NCBI GenBank assembly: GCA_038329845.1
Contig: JBBQNJ010000079.1
Location: forward strand, 1 to 22,528
DNA from: JBBQNJ01 sp038329845
GTDB lineage: Bacteria > Planctomycetota > Phycisphaerae > Tepidisphaerales > Tepidisphaeraceae
Length of the DNA: 22,528 nucleotides
Direction of reading: 5' to 3'
Positions within the stretch are counted from its first letter, which is position 1; the number at the start of each line of letters is the position of its first letter. A model generated the notes under the pieces. That model was given only the letters and a program-made list of their open reading frames with translations. It did no database searches and was not told the DNA's origin. The translations under genes were made by a program, and so were the position numbers. Below are positions 15,289-22,528 of this stretch, in pieces.

Positions 15289-15316
15289 TTGGCTCAGCGG
15301 CGATACACGCTACGAT
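15289..15316 (+). promoter_or_regulatory. Promoter of dnaE, possibly leaderless
   Basis: TTGGCT (15289-15294) and TACGAT (15311-15316) are separated by 16 bases. Six bases lie between the -10 hexamer and the ATG at 15323, so transcription would start at about the start codon, as for the gene at 5106. AGGG (15317-15320) overlaps where a Shine-Dalgarno might be but is only two bases from the ATG. Confidence 0.5.
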
Positions 15317-15322
15317 AGGGCG

Positions 15323-18300
15323 ATGGCTGAATCCCCCTTCGTGCATCTTCACGTACACACGCATTACTCACTGCTGGATGGGGCCAACAAGGTCGGCCCG
15401 CTGGTCAGGCGAGCGAAGGAATTGGGGATGGACTCGCTGGCCATCACCGATCATGGGTGCATGTTCGGCGTGGTCGAGTTTTTCAACGAGTGCAAGAAGG
15501 AAGGGATCAAGCCGATCCTCGGGATGGAGGCGTACATGGCCCCGGGGGATCGGCGTGAGCGCAGCACGCCCGGCGGCAACGCCGGCGAGGCCGCCTATCA
15601 CCTGCTGCTGCTGGCGGAGAATCTCCAGGGGTACAAGAACCTCATGCGGCTCTCGAGCATCGCTTACCGCGAGGGGTTTTACTACAAGCCGCGAATCGAC
15701 AAGGAGGTCTTGCGCGAGTTGAGCGATGGATTGATCGCCACCAGCGCCTGCCTGGGCGGCGAAATTCCTTCGGCCTTCATGAAGCGGGACGCTAAAACGG
15801 CCCGGCGGATCGCCGAAACCTATCTCGAATTGTTCAAGCCGGACCGGTTCTTCATCGAGATCCAGAAACAGGGTTTGCGCGAGCAGGATGAGATCAACCC
15901 CGAGCTGGTGGATCTGGCCGGCAAGCTCGGTTGCGGGATCGTGGCCACCAACGATGTGCATTTTCTCCGCAAGGAAGACCACTACGCCCACGATGTACTT
16001 TGCTGCATCAGCATGAACCGCCAGGTAAGCGATGAGAACCGCCTGAAATATCCGACGGAGCTGTATCTGAAAAGCCCCGAGGAGATGCGGCAGGCCCTCG
16101 GGGCGTGGCCCGAGGCGCTGGCGAATACCGCCCGGATCGCGGAAATGTGCCGCGTGGACCTGGATTTCTCCAAGCGGTACGCCCCGGTGTACCGCGTGCC
16201 CGCCGAGAAGCTGCGAGATGATTTGACGCTTCCCAGTGCCCCGCGGGCGGCGGCGGAAATGCCCGCCGATGAGCGCTATCTCCGCGAGCTGTGCGAGACG
16301 GGTCTGGAATGGCGTTACGGCACGCGCAAGGTGGAGCCGGAAGTGCGGCAGCGCCTGGAACACGAGCTGAAGATCATCTGCATGAAGAACTTCTGCTCGT
16401 ACTTTTTGATCGTCTGGGATTTCTGCAATTACGCCCGGGACAACCAGATTCCCGTCGGGGCCAGAGGCTCGGGCGTGGGAACGATGGTGGGGTACCTGCT
16501 GGGCCTGTGCAACGTCGATCCGCTGAAATACGGGCTGTTGTTCGAGCGGTTTATGGATCCCAGCCGTAACGAGATGCCTGACATCGACATCGACATTTGC
16601 CAGGACGGGCGTCAGAAGGTGATCGAGTACGTGCGCCAGAAATACGGGCACGTGGCGCAGATCATCACCTTCGGAACTCTGGCGGCCAAGGCGGCGTGCA
16701 AGGATGTCGGGCGCGTGCTGGGGGTGCCGCTGGCCGAGATCGACAAGCTCACCAAGCTGATCCCCGGCACGCCGGGAATGACCTTGGACAAGGCCCTGGC
16801 CAGCACGCCGGAATTGAATCAGTTGTACAAGTCCAACCCGTTAATTCAGAATGTGATCGACACGGCCCGCAAGCTCGAGGGGATGTGCCGCAACGCCGGG
16901 TGCCATGCCGCGGGGGTGATCATCGCCGACCAGCCGCTGGACACGCTCGTGCCGCTCTACCGCGACTCCGACGGGAACATCCTCACCCAGTTCGAGGGCC
17001 CGATCGCGGAAAAATGCGGGTTGCTGAAGATGGACTTTCTGGGGCTGCGCACACTCAGCACGCTGATGCGCTCGATCGAGCTGGTGAAGCAAACCCGAGG
17101 GATCGAGATCGACATCGAGAACATCGACTTGGCTGACCCGAAGGTCCTGGCGCTGTTCCAACGCGGTGAAACCAAGGGGATTTTCCAGTTCGAATCCGGC
17201 GGGATGCAGGACCTGTTGATGAAGATGCGGCCCGACCGGGTCGAGGATTTGATCGCCGCCAACGCCTTGTATCGCCCGGGCCCGATGGAGCTGATCCCGC
17301 TCTACTGCAATCGCAAGCACGGGCGGGAAGCGGTACCCAAGGTCCATCCGATCATGGACGAAATTCTGGCCGAGACCTACTCGATCATGGTCTACCAGGA
17401 ACAGGTGATGCGCATCTTCAATCAGCTCGGCGGGATCGAGCTGAGCAACGCCTACAAGCTGATCAAGGCGATCAGCAAGAAAACCACCGACGTGATCGCC
17501 AAGTTCAAACCCGACTTCATCAAGGGGACGATGGAGAAGGGTGTGAGCCGTGAAAAGGCTGAGGAGATTTTCGATCTGATCCTCAAGTTCGGCGGATACG
17601 GATTCAACAAGTCGCACAGCACGCGTTACGCGATCGTCGCCTATCAGACGGCGTACATGAAGGCGTATTACCCCGTCGAGTACATGGCGGCGCTGCTGAC
17701 CTATGAAATGGGATCGACCGAGAAGGTCGTGGAATATATCGATGAATGCCGTCGGATGGTTCTTCCCGATGGCATGCGCGGGATCAAGGTTTTGCCGCCG
17801 GATGTGAACCTGTCGGACAAGAATTTCACACCGGTCTTCGTCGGCAAGGCCGCGGCCAAGCCGCGCTCGCGCAAGGGCGCCAAGGCCAGGTCGGCCGCGG
17901 AGGCCGCGGGCGCCGCGGGTGCGGGGGGGGCGGCGGGGTCGATGGGAGCGGGGGAGTGGCAAATTCGCTTCGGGCTGCTGGCCATTCGTGGCGTGGGAGA
18001 AAAGGCCGTCGAGTCGATCCTCGCGGAGCGCAAGTCGCGGGGCGAGTTCCGCGGGCTGTACGACTTCACCGAGCGGGTGGACCAGCGCACGGTGACCCGC
18101 TCGACGATCGAGGCGATGATCAAGTGCGGGGCCTTTTCTTCTTTGGGAGCCAGACGTTCGCAACTGATCGCGATCGTGGACAAGGCGATCGAGCTGGGCC
18201 AGCAATCGCAGCGGGACCAGCGGATGGGGCAGATGAACATGTTCGCCGCATCGCCTTCCGCCGCCGCCGCTGTCGCGAGCCACGATGCCCTGCCCGACCT

Positions 18301-19105
18301 GCAGGAGTTGTCCAACGCCGAGCTGCTGAAATTCGAGAAGGAATTCTTGGGTTTCTACATCACCAGTCACCCGCTGACCGAACACCAGGCGGCGATCGAG
18401 CGATACACCACCGCCTCGACCCGCGAGGTGCAGGCGATGGGTGAGGGCGCCGAAGTCACGATCGGGGGGATGATCGGGCGGCTGAAAAAAAGCGTGACCA
18501 AGAGCGGCCGCTCGGCGGGACAGCCGATGGCGATCCTCACGCTCGAGGACCTCGACGGCTCGATCGACGCGATGGTATTCTCCGAAACGCTGGCGGACCT
18601 GACCCAGCGCCATCCCGGGGCCATCGCCAACGAGAATATTGTCTTCGTTAAGGGAAAGATCGATAAGCGCCGGGAAAACGCCTGCCTGATCGTCAATGAC
18701 CTCACGCCGGTTGAGTCGGCGGTTGAGAAACTCACGACCAGCGTCGGGATCAAGTTGGATCGAGCCCGTCACGGTCCCGATACGCTGGAGTCGATCCGCG
18801 CGATTCTCCAGCGCTATCGCGGCCCGCGCGAGGTGTATGTGCAGGTGTCGTTAACATCAGGCAAGAAAGTTTCGATGCGCCTGGACCGCGACCGCGGCGT
18901 GCGGCCCACGAGCGGGCTTGTCGAGGACCTCGAGCAAGCACTCGGCGGCGGGGCGGTGCAGCTTTCCGGCGACGGCGCCCGCCGCCAGCGCCGCTTGGCC
19001 ATCCAGCAAACACCGCTGTTTCAGGACGCCAGCGCCCCGGAGCCGGCCGATGCGGCCTCAGTCGAACCCGGCGACGAGTTGCTCCTCGCCGCCGAGATCG
19101 ACTGA
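15323..19105 (+). CDS. dnaE: DNA polymerase III subunit alpha
   Basis: This 1,260-residue replicative polymerase synthesises the chromosome within the holoenzyme. The N-terminal PHP domain starts at once (HLHVHTHYS, residues 8-16, then ITDHG). The polymerase palm has the catalytic PDIDIDIC, with Asp420 and Asp422, and the third Asp571 in KMDFLGLRTLS. Other conserved stretches are NAGCHAAGVIIAD, RPGPMELIP and GYGFNKSHSTRYA. A helix-hairpin-helix region (IRFGLLAIRGVGEKAVESIL) and an OB fold (VTIGGMIGRLKKS, about 1046) follow. It is DnaE1-like and longer than E. coli (1,160), partly because of an Ala/Gly/Lys-rich insertion at about 840-880 just before the HhH region. A stretch of eight G (17923-17930) lies in it, but the frame stays open. 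The start at 15323 is preferred over an in-frame ATG 13 codons upstream because the promoter lies in between. Confidence 0.97.
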   Translation: MAESPFVHLHVHTHYSLLDGANKVGPLVRRAKELGMDSLAITDHGCMFGVVEFFNECKKEGIKPILGMEAYMAPGDRRERSTPGGNAGEAAYHLLLLAENLQGYKNLMRLSSIAYREGFYYKPRIDKEVLRELSDGLIATSACLGGEIPSAFMKRDAKTARRIAETYLELFKPDRFFIEIQKQGLREQDEINPELVDLAGKLGCGIVATNDVHFLRKEDHYAHDVLCCISMNRQVSDENRLKYPTELYLKSPEEMRQALGAWPEALANTARIAEMCRVDLDFSKRYAPVYRVPAEKLRDDLTLPSAPRAAAEMPADERYLRELCETGLEWRYGTRKVEPEVRQRLEHELKIICMKNFCSYFLIVWDFCNYARDNQIPVGARGSGVGTMVGYLLGLCNVDPLKYGLLFERFMDPSRNEMPDIDIDICQDGRQKVIEYVRQKYGHVAQIITFGTLAAKAACKDVGRVLGVPLAEIDKLTKLIPGTPGMTLDKALASTPELNQLYKSNPLIQNVIDTARKLEGMCRNAGCHAAGVIIADQPLDTLVPLYRDSDGNILTQFEGPIAEKCGLLKMDFLGLRTLSTLMRSIELVKQTRGIEIDIENIDLADPKVLALFQRGETKGIFQFESGGMQDLLMKMRPDRVEDLIAANALYRPGPMELIPLYCNRKHGREAVPKVHPIMDEILAETYSIMVYQEQVMRIFNQLGGIELSNAYKLIKAISKKTTDVIAKFKPDFIKGTMEKGVSREKAEEIFDLILKFGGYGFNKSHSTRYAIVAYQTAYMKAYYPVEYMAALLTYEMGSTEKVVEYIDECRRMVLPDGMRGIKVLPPDVNLSDKNFTPVFVGKAAAKPRSRKGAKARSAAEAAGAAGAGGAAGSMGAGEWQIRFGLLAIRGVGEKAVESILAERKSRGEFRGLYDFTERVDQRTVTRSTIEAMIKCGAFSSLGARRSQLIAIVDKAIELGQQSQRDQRMGQMNMFAASPSAAAAVASHDALPDLQELSNAELLKFEKEFLGFYITSHPLTEHQAAIERYTTASTREVQAMGEGAEVTIGGMIGRLKKSVTKSGRSAGQPMAILTLEDLDGSIDAMVFSETLADLTQRHPGAIANENIVFVKGKIDKRRENACLIVNDLTPVESAVEKLTTSVGIKLDRARHGPDTLESIRAILQRYRGPREVYVQVSLTSGKKVSMRLDRDRGVRPTSGLVEDLEQALGGGAVQLSGDGARRQRRLAIQQTPLFQDASAPEPADAASVEPGDELLLAAEID

Positions 19106-19333
19106 CCCGGCGAGGCCGAGCAGGTGAGGCGGTGCGTGTTGCCACTGAGCCGCGCACGCAGTAAGCGGGAACCCTGACCCAGCAAGGCCGAGCAGGTGAG
19201 GCGGCGCGTGTTGCCAAGGAGCCGTGCACGCAGTAAGCGGGACCCCCCCCTCGTCGCTGACCCGGCAAGGGTGAGGCGGTGAGGCGGTGAGGCGGTGCGA
19301 GGTGCCACGGCGCGGCGCACGCCGCGTGCGAAC
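19104..19333. repeat. Tandem array of ~72-base repeats after dnaE
   Basis: Unit 1 (19104-19175) and unit 2 (19176 to about 19248) are close copies. Both contain GAGCAGGTGAGGCGG and CACGCAGTAAGCGGGA, with GCGTGTTGCCA between. A third, diverged copy begins at 19259 and includes three perfect copies of GTGAGGCG (19271-19294). The array starts inside the dnaE stop codon. No gene is credible here, and 19334-19433 shows nothing identifiable apart from what may be the end of the degraded IS element. Confidence 0.8.
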
Positions 19334-19433
19334 CGGCAAGGCCTCGCCTCCAGTCCTCGGGTGTAAGAGGAAGGCCGAAAGGGTCATGTACATCCGGTGG
19401 GCTTCCTCACGAATGGTGGGCGAGCCGACGAGA

Positions 19434-19652
19434 TTATTTGAGGCTCGTCTCGAACTGTTCGGGGTTGAGATCGCCTAACGCACTGTGTTGCCGTTTACGA
19501 TTGTAGAATACCTCGATGTCCTCGAAGATTGACTGCCGGGCTTGCTCCCGGGTCGCGTACCGCTCATGGTGGACCCGCTCCGTTTTGAGCGTCCCCCAGA
19601 AGCTTTCCATCGGGGCATTGTCCCAGCAGCCCTCGCGCCTGATCTTCTCACT
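19434..19652 (-). pseudogene. C-terminal remnant of an IS3-family transposase (OrfB)
   Basis: About 70 codons on the minus strand encode the end of an IS3-type DDE integrase core: CWDNAPMESFWGTLKTE, which contains the third catalytic residue (Glu of MESF), then RYATREQARQSIFEDIEVF and YNRKRQHSALGDLNPEQFE before a TAA stop. The first two catalytic Asp residues and the whole N-terminal part, as well as OrfA, are missing. Homology stops close to 19652, some 27 bases beyond the stop of the ABC exporter gene. I cannot identify terminal inverted repeats with confidence. It is a dead fragment left by insertion and later deletion. Confidence 0.88.
19434..19652 (-). mobile_element. IS3-family insertion sequence relic
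   Basis: This is the surviving piece of the element that carried the truncated transposase. The right end probably extends a few tens of bases below 19434 into the non-coding stretch, but no TG...CA-bounded inverted repeat partner is present to define it. Confidence 0.6.
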
Positions 19653-19678
19653 GTGCCCCCGGGCCGTCCTGGTGGGGA

Positions 19679-22027
19679 CTATCGCAAGGCGACTTGCGCG
19701 TTCATTTCCACCTGGGTTTTGTGCAGCTTGGCGTAGACGCCGTTTTCCTTGTTCGCCAGGTCGGGGTGGGTTCCCTGTTCGACGATTTTTCCCTTTTCCA
19801 GCACGATCAGGCGGTGGGCGGCCTGCAAGGTCGAGAGACGGTGGGCGATGGCGAAGGTAGTCCGGCCGGCGACGAGATGGTCCAGGGCCTGCTGGATCTG
19901 CTTTTCCGTCTCGGTGTCCACGGAACTGGTCGCTTCGTCGAGGATGAGAATTCGCGGATTGTGCAGGATCGCGCGGGCGATGCTGATGCGCTGGCGCTCT
20001 CCGCCGCTGAGGGATTGGCCGCGCTCGCCGACCATCGTGTCGTAGCCGTCGGGGAATCCGACGATGAAGTCGTGGGCGTTGGCCGCCCGGGCGGCGCGGA
20101 TCACCGAGGCATCGCCGGCCTCGGGATTGCCGTAGCGGATGTTCTCGGCGATCGTCCCGTGGAACAGGTAAGGCTCCTGGAGGACCACCCCGATCTGGCG
20201 GCGAAGCCATCCGATGTCGTATTCGCGCACGTCCACGTCGTCGATCAGCAACTGGCCCTCGGTCACGTCGTAAAAGCGGCAGATCAGGTTGACGAACGTG
20301 CTTTTGCCCGCTCCGGACGGCCCGCACAGGCCGATCATCTCGCCCGGCTCGGCGATCATCGAGATTTCGCGCAAGGCCGGCTGGGCGCCTTCGTAACTGA
20401 ACGAGACCTGGCGGAACTCGACTCGCCCGAGGAGTTGATCTTTACGCAGCGGATTGTCCGGCGAGTAGATTTCCGGCGGGGTGTCGAGTACCTCGAACAC
20501 GCGATTGGCGCTGCTAGCAGCACGGGTGATCATGCGGTTGCTGTTGGCCAGCTCCATAATCGGGCCGTAGAACTGGGCCACGTAAGCGATGAACATCGTG
20601 AGCATGCCGATGGTCACGTCCGAGCCGGGCTGGCGGATCACCATGTAGCCCCCGACCAGCCAGACCAGCAGCGTTCCCACGCGCATGAGCAGGCTCACCA
20701 GCGGCTGGAGGGTGGTCCACAGGTAGTGGATCTCGAGTTCCTTGTTGGTGTACTCGGCGCTGCGAAGGTTGAATCGGTCGATCTCGCGGCGTTCATTGGC
20801 GAAGGCCTTGACCACCCGCACTCCCGGCACCGCGTCGCCGACCACCGCCGTCATGCGCGACCAATAGGTCCATAGCCTGCCGAACATCGACTGCATCTTG
20901 ATGCCGCGGTAATAGGTGAGGATGGCCAGCGGAGGCAGCGGCAGCAGTGCGAGGATCGCCAGCCGCCAGTTCATGACGAACATGAAGGCGGCGATGACGA
21001 AAATCATCGTGATGTCGCGGACGAGGTTGACCGAGCCGAACACGATAAAGTCCCACAGGCGATCGGTGTCGTTGGTCACGCGGGTGATCAGGCTGCCGGT
21101 GCGGCGCTTGCCGAAGTAGCGCAGGCTCAGCTCGTGCAGGTGGGCGTAGACCATTTCGCGCAGGTCCGCCGTCACCCGCGTACCGGTGCGGGCGAGTATC
21201 CACAGGCGAATGCCTCCCAGGGTCTCCATCAGCAGCACCGCACCGACGAACGCCCCGGCCCAGGCGAACAGGCGTTCGACTCGCAGATCGGCGGAAATTT
21301 CGGCATTGACCATCCGATGCGCCGCGGCGTCGTAGACTTTTGGCTCGATCGCTCGGTCGAGGATCTGTTTGACGAAGTAGGCGGGCAAAATGCTTGTCCC
21401 GGCCATCAGCAGCGTGAGAATCAACGCGAGGGTCGTCTGCTTGCGATAGGGCTTGGCCACGTCCATCAGCCGCCACAAAATTCGGCGGGTCTGCTGGCAG
21501 CGTGGGCAGACGCCTTCGGCGTATGCGGGGATGAGGTTGCCGCACTTGGGACAATGTTCTTTTGACTCGGCCTGGCGCTCGACGGTCTCGAGCCACTCCG
21601 GCGGCGGCTCGGTTTCATCGCGACGCCGCAGCCGGCGCTCGAGTTTGCGATGCAATCGGGTCACGCTGCGGCGATATCGGCGGGAATAGCGGATTTCCGC
21701 CGCCAGCGTACCCTCGGAGACGATGTTCAGCCGATCGACACCGATCCCCTCGACCACTTTCGCTTCGTCGATCTTATCGATGTCGAGCCGGCGAACGGCA
21801 CCGCCGCTTTCCACCAGGATCAGTTGCGAGTCGGTGAGCAGGGCATGGCGATCGGCGTAGCGATTAGTGTCATCCAGATCGAACGGGGTCCAGGCGACGA
21901 TGTTCTCACCGGCCAACTCCCCATTGACTCGGGCCAGCACGTGCGGAGGAACTCCCAGCCGCGCCGGGTCGAAAGAATCCGGACTGGATTCGACGACCGG
22001 GGAACTGACAATCTTGCGATCACTCAT
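19679..22027 (-). CDS. ABC exporter (fused permease/ATPase) with N-terminal PH-like domain and zinc ribbon
   Basis: This 782-residue half-transporter should dimerise in the inner membrane and export a lipid, peptide or drug-like substrate that cannot be named from sequence. Residues about 25-135 form a mixed strand/helix domain (ALLTDSQLILVESGGAVRRLDI) that resembles bacterial PH-like domains. A zinc ribbon follows (Cys159, Cys162, Cys174, Cys177). The six-helix ABC exporter membrane domain spans about 185-500, with RTGSLITRVTNDTDRLWDF as the conserved cytoplasmic segment. The ATPase domain has Walker A GPSGAGKST (569-577), the signature LSGGERQ, Walker B LILDEATSS (Asp697, catalytic Glu698) and the H-loop AIAHRLST. 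The MSDRK start at 22027 is preferred over a reading 93 codons longer through low-complexity upstream DNA. It is the only minus-strand complete gene here. Confidence 0.93.
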   Translation of the reverse strand: MSDRKIVSSPVVESSPDSFDPARLGVPPHVLARVNGELAGENIVAWTPFDLDDTNRYADRHALLTDSQLILVESGGAVRRLDIDKIDEAKVVEGIGVDRLNIVSEGTLAAEIRYSRRYRRSVTRLHRKLERRLRRRDETEPPPEWLETVERQAESKEHCPKCGNLIPAYAEGVCPRCQQTRRILWRLMDVAKPYRKQTTLALILTLLMAGTSILPAYFVKQILDRAIEPKVYDAAAHRMVNAEISADLRVERLFAWAGAFVGAVLLMETLGGIRLWILARTGTRVTADLREMVYAHLHELSLRYFGKRRTGSLITRVTNDTDRLWDFIVFGSVNLVRDITMIFVIAAFMFVMNWRLAILALLPLPPLAILTYYRGIKMQSMFGRLWTYWSRMTAVVGDAVPGVRVVKAFANERREIDRFNLRSAEYTNKELEIHYLWTTLQPLVSLLMRVGTLLVWLVGGYMVIRQPGSDVTIGMLTMFIAYVAQFYGPIMELANSNRMITRAASSANRVFEVLDTPPEIYSPDNPLRKDQLLGRVEFRQVSFSYEGAQPALREISMIAEPGEMIGLCGPSGAGKSTFVNLICRFYDVTEGQLLIDDVDVREYDIGWLRRQIGVVLQEPYLFHGTIAENIRYGNPEAGDASVIRAARAANAHDFIVGFPDGYDTMVGERGQSLSGGERQRISIARAILHNPRILILDEATSSVDTETEKQIQQALDHLVAGRTTFAIAHRLSTLQAAHRLIVLEKGKIVEQGTHPDLANKENGVYAKLHKTQVEMNAQVALR

Positions 22028-22063
22028 GGAATCCAAAAATCCCCTCGATTCACTCCAGTGAGC

Positions 22064-22092
22064 AAGATGTCTGCGCGGGCAACGATTGTCAA
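22064..22092 (-). promoter_or_regulatory. Promoter candidate for the ABC exporter
   Basis: On the minus strand a perfect TTGACA (22092 down to 22087) is followed after 17 bases by CATCTT (22069-22064), a weak -10. Initiation near 22057 would leave a leader of about 30 bases. Confidence 0.45.
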
Positions 22093-22153
22093 TTCGGGGC
22101 AGTTGGCCGAGCAGTGTGGAACGGCACGCCATGAAGACCCCACCCCAGCTCTC

Positions 22154-22176
22154 CCCCCGCGTTCCGGGAGCGGGGG
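22154..22176. other. GC-rich hairpin upstream of the ABC exporter
   Basis: CCCCCGC (22154-22160) and GCGGGGG (22170-22176) form a 7-bp stem with a 9-base loop. It lies in the non-coding stretch 22093-22395, which shows no gene on either strand that I can support. It could be a dispersed palindrome or the terminator of a transcript arriving from the right; no T-run is decisive. Confidence 0.4.
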
Positions 22177-22395
22177 AAACTTCTCGGCATCCGTCGTTGC
22201 GGAACGACCTCCCCGAATGCTGGGCACCCCCGGCGTGTCCAAAAAAGGGACTCAGGGGTGGGTTTGGCAAATGGGGGCGAAAAGGACAGAATGGGCGGAT
22301 GGCCATCGCCGGGGATCAGGAAGGCAGCGTATCGAAGAGTGAAGTTCACCGGCCGGGGCGAAGGTGGCAGCGGCTGATGGGGGGGCTCGCTGTAG

Positions 22396-22491
22396 TACTC
22401 TGATTTTCTGTTTTCAATTTCGTGTTCGAAACTTACATATTGAATCCATTTATAACCATTTTTTAATAACAGCAAAGAAGAAATCAGTCTG
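22396..22491 (+). promoter_or_regulatory. AT-rich tract, candidate CRISPR leader
   Basis: Base composition changes abruptly from GC-rich to clearly AT-rich (TTTTCTGTTTTCAATTTC, ACATATTG, ATTTATAACCATTTTTTAAT). No open frame of coding character crosses it. It directly precedes the repeat-like sequence at the window end, the position and composition expected of a CRISPR leader. Confidence 0.45.
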
Positions 22492-22528
22492 CTTAACCGA
22501 CCATTTCCATCCTGAAAGGGATGAATAC
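22492..22528 (+). CRISPR. Putative first CRISPR repeat, array continuing past the window
   Basis: The last 37 bases contain CATCCTGAAAGGGATG, a short inverted repeat (CATCC/GGATG) near the 3' end, followed by AATAC. The form matches many 36-37-base type I/III repeats, in which a small stem precedes an 8-base tail that becomes the crRNA 5' handle (ATGAATAC here, comparable to the common ATTGAAAC). Only one copy is inside the window and no cas gene is seen, so the 5' boundary (22492, set from a usual 37-base length) and the identity are inferred. Confidence 0.5.

Noticed and set aside
15104..15364. Minus-strand frames across the ftsK-dnaE spacer containing a repeated peptide
   Set aside because: The peptide repetition only mirrors the 35-base DNA repeat, and the frame runs into dnaE; no ribosome-binding site or domain supports it.
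16841..18772. 643-codon antisense frame opposite dnaE
   Set aside because: It is a shadow of a gene with clear conserved motifs on the plus strand; it has no motif of its own.
19434..20327. 297-codon minus-strand frame suggesting a full transposase
   Set aside because: Only the last ~70 codons resemble IS3 OrfB; the rest is an out-of-frame reading of the ABC exporter ATPase domain.
22028..22306. 93-codon N-terminal extension of the ABC exporter
   Set aside because: The extension is low-complexity with no domain or signal, and a TTGACA promoter lies within it; the ATG at 22027 fits better.

Overview
The window is a GC-rich (by eye roughly 65 %) bacterial chromosome segment with a dense, almost entirely plus-strand gene layout. 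No 16S rRNA or other species marker is present. The gene families point to a Planctomycetota-type bacterium, perhaps Phycisphaerae-like: a TIGR03790 secreted protein, a Ser/Thr kinase ending in zinc ribbons, a secreted TPR protein, and an ABC exporter with an N-terminal PH-like domain plus zinc ribbon. This assignment is inference from family content.

Layout. Positions 1-437 hold a strong hairpin/terminator and GC-rich direct repeats, then a gene of unknown function (438-1277) for an acidic Pro/Ala-rich protein with a C-terminal membrane anchor. Three copies of a short hairpin repeat follow, then tRNA-Leu(UAG) with a good sigma70-type promoter. Next comes an envelope cluster: secreted TPR protein, membrane-anchored SurA/PpiD-like chaperone, TIGR03790 protein, and a GT4 glycosyltransferase overlapping it by 4 bases. 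A four-helix membrane protein, a Ser/Thr protein kinase with two zinc ribbons and a small membrane zinc-ribbon protein follow. The next block is DNA metabolism and chromosome maintenance: xseA, dut, ftsK and dnaE. Spacers in this block carry non-coding repeats, notably a 35-nt pair between ftsK and dnaE and a ~72-nt tandem repeat starting at the dnaE stop codon. On the minus strand lie the tail of a degraded IS3-family transposase and a complete ABC exporter gene.

The genes look like ordinary housekeeping and envelope functions; no obvious defence or biosynthetic operon is encoded. The most notable non-genic signal is at the right edge. Base composition drops abruptly to AT-rich at about 22396, and the window ends in a 37-nt stretch with the form of a CRISPR repeat (short hairpin followed by an 8-nt tail, ATGAATAC). 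I read this as the leader and first repeat of a CRISPR array continuing beyond the window. With only one copy visible, this is a hypothesis.

Three genes (5106, 8233, 15323) have -10-like hexamers only 6-8 bases before the start codon, which suggests leaderless transcripts.
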